The notes beneath the pieces were generated by a model that made no database searches, was not told the origin of the DNA, and saw nothing but the letters and a program-made list of their open reading frames with translations. 9,789 nucleotides of DNA, from contig CAMFET010000021.1 in the NCBI GenBank assembly GCA_945949475.1, positions 1 through 9,789 on the forward strand, in the 5' to 3' direction. A program made the translations under genes and the position numbers. Positions 5,314 through 9,789 of the stretch are shown piece by piece (positions within the stretch are counted from its first letter, which is position 1; each line of letters starts with the position of its first letter). Origin of the DNA: an uncultured Phascolarctobacterium sp. Its GTDB lineage: Bacteria > Bacillota > Negativicutes > Acidaminococcales > Acidaminococcaceae.

Positions 5314-7320
5314 TTAATTAAAGCCAAGCATTAGGCCGATATGCCTTACTAGAAAGGCAATTATCCAAGCAATCGAAAGCTCGTAGAGAATAATGGCCGC
5401 CGTGCTAGAGCGTGAGTCCAGCTCCTTGCGCATGGTTGCCAGCGAAGCAACGCAAGGAGGATACAGCAAGCAGAACACTAGGAAGGTGTAGGCAGTGAGG
5501 GGAGTGAATAAATTGGGTAGGTTAACATTGCCATTGGCATCCACTGCGAGCACCGAAAGGGTGCTGATGACAACCTCCTTGGCTGTGATGCCGGTGATCA
5601 GGGCTGTGGACATACGCCAATCCCCAAAGCCCAAGGGTGCGAAAATAGGAGCAGTGATTTTACCAATCTCGGCAATAATGCTTTCGTCACTGTTGACCAT
5701 GAAAAATTGAGTATTAAAGTTTTGTAGGAACCAAACAATGATGCTGGCCATAAAGATAACGGTAAAGGCTTTGTGAATAAAATCCTCGGCCTTTTCCCAC
5801 ATATGCATCAAAATACTGCGACCAGTGGGCATGCGATAGGCGGGCAGCTCCATGACAAAGGGCACAGGCTTACCGCTAAATACAAAGCTGTTTAAAAGAG
5901 CCCCTGTAAGCACGGCAATAATTACACCTAAAAGGTAAATTGAAAGCATGACCAGTGCTCCCGTATTGGGGAAGAAGGCACCAATAAAAATACCGTAAAC
6001 GGATAGCTTGGCGCTGCAGCTCATGAAGGGCGTAAGCATAATGGTCATTTTGCGGTCACGTTCACTGGCTAGGGTACGAGTAGCCATAATCGCTGGCACG
6101 CTACAGCCAAAGCCGATGATCAAAGGGATGAAGGAGGAGCCGGAAAGACCGATTTTGCGCAGTAGCTTATCCATCACAAAGGCCACACGGGACATATAAC
6201 CGCTGTCTTCCAAAAGCGAGAGGAAAAAGAACAGCGTCACAATTGTGGGAATAAAGGATAGTACACTGCAAACACCGGCAAAAACACCATCAATGATTAA
6301 GGAATGCATAGCCGGATTGATGCCAAAATTTGTAAGCGCCGCATCTGCTGCGGCAGTAATGCTGTCCAAGGCTTGGCCCAAGAGACCGCTCAAAAAGGCA
6401 CCGATGACGTCAAAGGTAAGGTAGAAGACAGCACCTATAATCAAGATAAATATAGGGATGCTTAAATATTTATGAGTTAAATAATAATCTAAGCGCACGC
6501 TACGGCGTTGGGCCTCGGTATCCTGGGGCTTGTGCACTGTGCGCATGCACAAATCTTCAATATAAGCATAACGCATATCGGCCAAGGCTGCTTCACGGTC
6601 CGTATTTAAGGCATTTTCCATTTCCTGTGTAAAATGGCCCACAATATCCTTTTCGTTATCCGATAGCTGTAGCTCCTGCATAATATCATCGTCGCCCTCT
6701 AAGAGCTTGGTGGAGGTAAAGCGCAGGGGGAGTCCCTTGCGGCGCACCTTTTCTTCAATCAAGTGAGCTACTGCATGAATAGCAGTGTGTACGGGGCCGG
6801 AGCAAAAATCAAGCCGCTTGGGCAGCGTTGCATCCTGGGCTACGGCGATAGTACGCTTAATAAGCTCGGCAACACCTTCTCCACTATTGGCAGTGATGGG
6901 AATAACGGGGATGGTCAGCTGCTCCTCTAGCGCCTTAATATCAATGCTACCGCCACTAACAGTGAGCTCATCCATCATATTCAGGGCTAAAACCATAGGA
7001 ATATTAAGCTCAATAAGCTGCAGGGTTAAATACAAGCTGCGCTCAATATTCGTGGTATCAATTACGTTAATAATAGCGCTGGGCTTATTATAAAGCAAAA
7101 GATCACGAGTTACTATTTCTTCCGAGGTATAGGGGGAGAGCGAATAGATGCCCGGTAAGTCGATTACCGTGATATCGGGATCGGTGCGCAAAGCACCTTC
7201 CTTCTTTTGTACCGTTACACCGGGGAAATTGCCCACATGCTGGTTACTGCCGGTTAAATAATTAAAGAGGGTACTTTTACCGCAGTTTTTGTTGCCAACT
7301 AAAGCAAAATGTAGCTTCAT
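5314..7320 (-). CDS. feoB: Ferrous iron transporter FeoB (668 aa)
   Basis: Inner-membrane Fe(II) permease with an N-terminal GTPase. G-protein motifs are in order: G1 GNKNCGKS at residues 9-16, the G2 region around NFPGVTV (31-37), G3 DLPG at 54-57, G4 NMMD at 114-117, then ITANSGEG as G5. A helical linker lies around 165-280 and a multi-pass membrane region runs from about 290 to the end. The two conserved gate-like cysteine motifs are present: GCSVPAIMATRTL (C406) and YPPCVASLATM (C623), as well as AKEVVISTL between them. The length is normal for Firmicutes FeoB. The start ATG overlaps the stop of feoA by four bases (ATGA), indicating translational coupling. No feoC is seen downstream; the gene ends at the two-storey terminator. 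Confidence 0.97.
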   Translation of the reverse strand: MKLHFALVGNKNCGKSTLFNYLTGSNQHVGNFPGVTVQKKEGALRTDPDITVIDLPGIYSLSPYTSEEIVTRDLLLYNKPSAIINVIDTTNIERSLYLTLQLIELNIPMVLALNMMDELTVSGGSIDIKALEEQLTIPVIPITANSGEGVAELIKRTIAVAQDATLPKRLDFCSGPVHTAIHAVAHLIEEKVRRKGLPLRFTSTKLLEGDDDIMQELQLSDNEKDIVGHFTQEMENALNTDREAALADMRYAYIEDLCMRTVHKPQDTEAQRRSVRLDYYLTHKYLSIPIFILIIGAVFYLTFDVIGAFLSGLLGQALDSITAAADAALTNFGINPAMHSLIIDGVFAGVCSVLSFIPTIVTLFFFLSLLEDSGYMSRVAFVMDKLLRKIGLSGSSFIPLIIGFGCSVPAIMATRTLASERDRKMTIMLTPFMSCSAKLSVYGIFIGAFFPNTGALVMLSIYLLGVIIAVLTGALLNSFVFSGKPVPFVMELPAYRMPTGRSILMHMWEKAEDFIHKAFTVIFMASIIVWFLQNFNTQFFMVNSDESIIAEIGKITAPIFAPLGFGDWRMSTALITGITAKEVVISTLSVLAVDANGNVNLPNLFTPLTAYTFLVFCLLYPPCVASLATMRKELDSRSSTAAIILYELSIAWIIAFLVRHIGLMLGFN

Positions 7321-7562
7321 GCTTCATCCGCCTCCACAATAACAGTAATCTTGCTGGCATCAGAAGCGCGCAGGGTTAATTCATATCTACGGATATAAAT
7401 CTCCAGTGGGTCACCTAAGGGGGCGCGTTTGCGCACAATAACACGTGTGCGGGGAGTGAGTCCCATATCTAATAAACGGCGGCGTAGGATGCCTTCGCCA
7501 CCAACACTTTGAATTATTCCTTCTTGCCCAATGGGCAGCTTGTCCAAGGTAATTTCTAGCAT
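7317..7562 (-). CDS. feoA: Ferrous iron transport accessory protein FeoA (81 aa)
   Basis: A small cytoplasmic SH3-like protein that supports FeoB. Family hallmarks are LDKLPIGQEGIIQSV at the start, the LRRRLLDMGLTPRTRVIVRKRAPLGDPLEIYIRRYELTLR core and a final beta strand. I place the start at the ATG at 7562 because GAAGG (7571-7575 on the reverse strand) lies eight bases upstream; an in-frame TTG at 7577 would add five residues but overlaps that site. It is the first gene of the feoAB operon, driven by the consensus promoter at 7602-7630, with a leader of about 33 bases containing a palindrome (7580-7589). Divergent from perR. Confidence 0.95.
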   Translation of the reverse strand: MLEITLDKLPIGQEGIIQSVGGEGILRRRLLDMGLTPRTRVIVRKRAPLGDPLEIYIRRYELTLRASDASKITVIVEADEA

Positions 7563-7579
7563 ATTTCTAACCTTCAATA

Positions 7580-7589
7580 CTTATATAAG
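7580..7589. promoter_or_regulatory. Palindrome in the feoA leader
   Basis: CTTATATAAG is a perfect 10-bp palindrome lying just downstream of the predicted feoAB transcription start and five bases from the feoA ribosome binding site. It could be half of an iron or peroxide regulator site, but it is short and AT-rich, so chance is possible. Confidence 0.25.
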
Positions 7590-7601
7590 AATTTAGTTTT
7601 A

Positions 7602-7630
7602 ATTATATATGCACCGAAGGGTTATGTCAA
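7602..7630 (-). promoter_or_regulatory. feoA: Consensus promoter of feoAB
   Basis: Read on the minus strand: TTGACA (7625-7630), a 17-base spacer (7608-7624), then TATAAT (7602-7607). Both hexamers match the sigma-A consensus exactly. Predicted start is near 7595. So strong a promoter upstream of iron uptake genes implies repression; the AT-rich stretch overlapping and following the -10 box (TATAATTAAAACTA) is the natural place for the repressor. Confidence 0.85.
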
Positions 7631-7861
7631 ATAGTGGAGACGAGGATTAATCTTAACATTTTTGTGAACTTTTAAATGACTATTAGGCTAGCGTTACATA
7701 AAACATAACTTAATTATTGAAGAGGAGAGATTTATTTCTATTTATGAGCTTGTGGAATGTAGAATAATAACAATTTGATAATTTGTCAGTTATTAATTGA
7801 AAGGTGCATACAAAATGAGTAATGAAAATGTGAATTAAGTGTATCTTGTGCTAAAAAACAC
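7631..7861. other. AT-rich intergenic stretch between feoAB and perR promoters
   Basis: About 230 bases between the two divergent promoters contain no credible gene. Visible items are a 7-bp inverted repeat TAATAAC/GTTATTA (7765-7771 with 7789-7795, 17-base gap), a GAAGAGGAGAGA purine tract near 7719, and a 7-codon frame at 7815-7838 that has a well-spaced AAAGGTG before it. None is strong enough to name. Confidence 0.4.
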
Positions 7862-7889
7862 TTGACAATTTGAGTATAAAATGTATAAT
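7862..7889 (+). promoter_or_regulatory. perR: Consensus promoter of perR-rbr
   Basis: TTGACA at 7862-7867 and TATAAT at 7884-7889 with a 16-base spacer: both hexamers are exact consensus. Predicted start is near 7896, giving a leader of about 30 bases. Confidence 0.85.
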
Positions 7890-7897
7890 TCTAATTA
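7883..7897. promoter_or_regulatory. Candidate PerR box over the perR -10
   Basis: The 15 bases GTATAATTCTAATTA match the Bacillus subtilis PerR box consensus (TTATAATNATTATAA) at 10 of 14 fixed positions by my count. The site covers the -10 box, which would fit autorepression. AT-rich promoters match such boxes easily, so this is suggestive only. Confidence 0.35.
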
Positions 7898-7926
7898 AGA
7901 ACTATTTTTGATAAAGGATGATGAGA

Positions 7927-8361
7927 ATGGCTAAACGAAATACTATTCAAAGACAATTAGTTATTGCAGCTGTACGTTTTTTAGCAAATCACCCCACTGC
8001 TGAAGAAGTATATGATCGCATCACCATGGAATATCCCGATATTAGCAAAGGCACTGTATATCGCAATCTGAATAGCCTAGTAGAAAGTGGTCTGTTAAGC
8101 AAGGTTTCTGTACCTAGCGGTGCTGACCGTTTCGACCATATCCTGGCAAGACATTATCACATAAAATGTACTGAATGCGGTAAATTTATGAATGTGGAGA
8201 ATTTTGATTATATCCCTGATATGGATGAAAAGGTTGCAGCAGTAACCGGTTACAAAATGAATCACCACGATATTGTTTTCAGTGGCGTTTGCCCCGAGTG
8301 CCAAAAGCTAGAGCATCTGCATACTGAAAGCGATGATGTTTTAGGTGAGGATAAAAATTAA
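7927..8361 (+). CDS. perR: Peroxide-responsive Fur-family repressor PerR (144 aa)
   Basis: A Fur-family winged-helix repressor that senses peroxide through iron-catalysed histidine oxidation. The DNA-binding half contains RNTIQRQLV and the recognition helix region KGTVYRNLNSLVESGLL (41-57). The structural zinc site is C81, C84, C122, C125. Regulatory-metal ligands by alignment to B. subtilis PerR are H22, D70 (in DRFD), H76 and H78. The aspartate in the 85-type position marks PerR rather than Fur. The fifth ligand (D104 in B. subtilis) aligns with N89 here, which is odd. Of three in-frame starts (7918, 7921, 7927) only 7927 leaves room for AAAGGA at 7913-7918. It is followed 36 bases later by rbr, with no promoter or terminator between, so they form an operon. 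Confidence 0.9.
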   Translation: MAKRNTIQRQLVIAAVRFLANHPTAEEVYDRITMEYPDISKGTVYRNLNSLVESGLLSKVSVPSGADRFDHILARHYHIKCTECGKFMNVENFDYIPDMDEKVAAVTGYKMNHHDIVFSGVCPECQKLEHLHTESDDVLGEDKN

Positions 8362-8397
8362 AAACTAGAGCCCTAAAGGGTCAAGGAGGAAGTTATT

Positions 8398-8937
8398 ATG
8401 GAATTAAAAGGTAGCAAAACTGAACAAAATTTGATGACTGCATTTGCTGGCGAGTCTCAAGCCCATGTAAAATATGGCTATTATGCAAGCCAAGCTAAAA
8501 AAGATGGCTACAACCAAATTGGTGCTATTTTTACTGAAACTGCTGGTAACGAAAAAGAGCATGCTAAGCTGTGGTTTAAGGCTTTGCATGGTGGCAGTGT
8601 TCCCAAGACCATGGAAAACCTGCGTGATGCAGCTGCTGGCGAAAACTATGAATGGACCGAAATGTATGCTGAGTTTGCTAAAACCGCTAAGGAAGAAGGC
8701 TTTGACCGTTTGGCAATGCAATTTGAAGAGGTTGGCAAAATCGAAAAAGAGCATGAAGAACGCTATCGCGCTTTGATTGCTAATATTGAAAATGATCGCG
8801 TATTCAAACGTGAGGAGAAAAAGGTTTGGATTTGCACTAACTGCGGCAAGATCGTTGTGGCTGAACAAGCTCCTGAAAAATGCCCGGTTTGCGACCATCC
8901 GCAAGGCTACTTCGAACTGAAGGTTATTAATTACTAA
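8398..8937 (+). CDS. rbr: Rubrerythrin (179 aa)
   Basis: A cytoplasmic non-haem iron peroxidase of anaerobes, which reduces hydrogen peroxide to water using electrons passed from rubredoxin or NAD(P)H oxidoreductases. The N-terminal ferritin-like four-helix domain holds the diiron ligands: E19, E52, H55, E85/E88, E116 and H119 (motifs GES, GNEKEH, EWTEMY, IEKEHEERY). The C-terminal rubredoxin-like domain has C146-x2-C149 and C162-x2-C165 for the Fe(SCys)4 centre. Length and domain order are as usual. The ribosome binding site AAGGAGGA, seven bases upstream, is the strongest in the window, pointing to high expression. Being second gene after perR suggests peroxide-induced expression through relief of PerR repression. 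A terminator follows. Confidence 0.97.
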   Translation: MELKGSKTEQNLMTAFAGESQAHVKYGYYASQAKKDGYNQIGAIFTETAGNEKEHAKLWFKALHGGSVPKTMENLRDAAAGENYEWTEMYAEFAKTAKEEGFDRLAMQFEEVGKIEKEHEERYRALIANIENDRVFKREEKKVWICTNCGKIVVAEQAPEKCPVCDHPQGYFELKVINY

Positions 8938-8965
8938 TTGCATAATTTGCCTAGATTTGGGCATA

Positions 8966-9003
8966 AAGAAGCGCTCTGCCATTGGCAGAGCGCTTCTTAG
9001 TTT
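8966..9003. terminator. Bidirectional terminator between rbr and dfx
   Basis: A perfect 15-bp stem (8966-8980 with 8984-8998) closes an ATT loop. Rightwards it runs into TTCTTAGTTTT; leftwards into CTTCTTTAT. It lies between two convergent genes and should end both transcripts. Confidence 0.9.
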
Positions 9004-9008
9004 TAAGC

Positions 9009-9392
9009 TTATACTTTAGCTAGCCACAGTCCGTGCAGATTGCAGTAGGCGTAGGCGGCTAGGGGCTTGTCGCCGGGGGTTAGGGCAAAGACTACCTGGG
9101 GCTTGTGACCAGGATAGAGCAGCTTGCGTTGGCCGCCCTGCTCCGTTTGCAAATAAACCCATTCGATGTAATGCTCCTCTAGCATGGGATGGTCGGTGCT
9201 ACCAATTTGCACGTAGACTAGGTTGCCATCAGGGCAGATGACAGGAACATGCTTTTCCTTGGCTGCGTCCGTGGTGTTGGGAACCAGCTCCTGCATCTCT
9301 TGCCCGCAGCAGGTAATAGGCATCTTGCTATCTACCACCATACCCACAATATTGCCACATTTTTTACAGATAAAGAATTTGGGTGCTGTCAT
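9009..9392 (-). CDS. dfx: Desulfoferrodoxin, two-centre superoxide reductase (127 aa)
   Basis: A cytoplasmic enzyme that reduces superoxide to hydrogen peroxide without making oxygen. The N-terminal desulforedoxin domain has the centre I cysteines C9, C12, C28 and C29. The catalytic centre II Fe(His)4Cys is complete: H48, H68, H74, H120 and C117 (in AYCNLHGLW). The active-site Glu-Lys pair precedes the first histidine (E46-K47 in KEKHVPV). Length and layout match Desulfovibrio Dfx (class I, both centres intact). The ATG at 9392 is preceded by AAAGGAG nine bases upstream. The gene is monocistronic, converges on rbr, and its product supplies peroxide that rubrerythrin removes. The promoter candidate at 9478-9483 overlaps a motif also seen at perR, consistent with shared PerR control. 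Confidence 0.97.
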   Translation of the reverse strand: MTAPKFFICKKCGNIVGMVVDSKMPITCCGQEMQELVPNTTDAAKEKHVPVICPDGNLVYVQIGSTDHPMLEEHYIEWVYLQTEQGGQRKLLYPGHKPQVVFALTPGDKPLAAYAYCNLHGLWLAKV

Positions 9393-9441
9393 TTGCTATC
9401 ACTCCTTTGCAACTCACAGCCTGTATTTGACGACAATTGTT

Positions 9442-9460
9442 TGATAGACTCATGCTATCA
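9442..9460. promoter_or_regulatory. Inverted repeat in the dfx leader
   Basis: TGATAG (9442-9447) and CTATCA (9455-9460) form a 6-bp inverted repeat around a 7-base centre, just downstream of the predicted dfx transcription start and 50 bases before the ATG. It could be an operator or a small leader hairpin. Confidence 0.3.
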
Positions 9461-9477
9461 GTATTGCCTGTATTTAA

Positions 9478-9483
9478 ATTATA
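9478..9483 (-). promoter_or_regulatory. dfx: Probable -10 box of dfx
   Basis: Read on the minus strand, ATGTATAATTTAAATA contains an exact TATAAT; no good -35 is found at 16-18 bases. The ten bases ATGTATAATT are identical to those over the perR -10 (7881-7890). Predicted start is near 9471, giving a leader of about 80 bases. Confidence 0.5.
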
Positions 9484-9605
9484 CATCATTGCAATAAAAA
9501 TAGATAGCGTTTCACAAAGAATTTTAAGGTGTGTCTTGTTCGTGAAAAGGTAGTCAAAAGAGAAGGCTTTGGCTAGCGTACTTTAAAGCAGCAGCAGGAG
9601 AATAG

Positions 9606-9789
9606 AGAAGTAGAATTTGTTCTCTTATTTCAGCAGGAAAAGCAAAAGAGTTGGAGAATTTAGTAAAGAAAATAGCTGAAGGACTGGATACAGAGGAAGA
9701 AGAGAAGCAGACATTAGCTGGCGTTGATGATTCTCTGAACAGTTTTAAAGAAGCCAGAGTTAGATTGAGAAAGATAATCAGTAATAGTA
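9606..9789 (+). other. Open frame running off the right edge; possible partial or decayed gene
   Basis: From just after a TAG at 9603-9605, one frame stays open for 61 codons to the window end. It contains no ATG; TTG at 9651 is the only ordinary alternative start, with AGGAAA about 11 bases upstream. The predicted peptide is charged and helical (KAKELENLVKKIAEGLD, EEEEKQTLAG, SLNSFKEARVRLRKII). Arginine is coded mainly by AGA, unlike the CGT/CGC used in the other genes here. The same frame upstream of the TAG (9576-9602) reads AYFKAAAGE, so an interrupted older gene is possible. I do not recognise it. The stretch 9484-9600 holds nothing I can name. Confidence 0.3.

Noticed and set aside
7815..7838. 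Seven-codon frame (MSNENVN) with a well-spaced AAAGGTG, upstream of perR, as a leader peptide
   Set aside because: It lies upstream of the perR promoter, so it is not in the perR transcript; no promoter of its own or attenuator is visible, and seven codons are easily found by chance.
8371..8380. CCCTAAAGGG between perR and rbr as a terminator or attenuator
   Set aside because: Only 3 bp can pair around a 4-base loop and no T-run follows; it is too weak to end transcription.
8404..8982. 192-codon open frame on the minus strand over rubrerythrin
   Set aside because: It lies antisense to a certain gene, has no family resemblance, and its 5' end sits inside the bidirectional terminator region.

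Overview
The window reads as chromosome of an anaerobic, low-to-mid G+C Firmicute. Strong AAGGAGG-type ribosome binding sites, the set PerR, rubrerythrin, desulfoferrodoxin and FeoAB, and a short transaldolase of the TalC type all fit. I lean towards the Negativicutes (for example a Phascolarctobacterium-like gut bacterium), but this is inferred from protein flavour only and is not proven by any marker gene.

Left part (1-3160): the 3' end of a hybrid histidine kinase or response regulator (receiver domain only) ends at a strong bidirectional terminator. Facing it is a small acidic protein of unknown function. Back-to-back promoters (about 690-785) drive that gene leftwards and, rightwards, a two-gene unit of a tiny double-CxxC zinc-ribbon protein and an AbgA-type M20 amidohydrolase. 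An exported protein with two copies of a beta-rich domain follows, with its own extended -10 promoter.

Middle (3161-5309): a roughly 190-bp imperfect inverted repeat that could fold into a long rod fills the gap before the transaldolase gene. After the transaldolase and its terminator comes a 372-residue exported protein of unknown function. Its 3' end faces the 3' end of feoB across a two-storey bidirectional terminator.

Right part (5310-9392) is an iron and oxidative-stress island. feoA-feoB (ferrous iron uptake, translationally coupled) is transcribed leftwards from a consensus promoter, TTGACA-17-TATAAT. perR (peroxide-sensing Fur-family repressor) and rbr (rubrerythrin, peroxide reduction) run rightwards from a TTGACA-16-TATAAT promoter. 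dfx (desulfoferrodoxin, superoxide reduction) faces rbr across a shared terminator. The likely logic is that superoxide is reduced to peroxide by Dfx, peroxide is reduced to water by Rbr, and PerR reads peroxide through bound iron and represses these genes. Similar AT-rich elements sit on the -10 boxes of perR, dfx and feoAB, so one regulator could bind all three.

The last 300 bases hold no recognisable gene, but one AGA-rich open frame runs off the right edge, with codon use unlike the rest of the window. No tRNA, rRNA, CRISPR array or transposase gene was seen.
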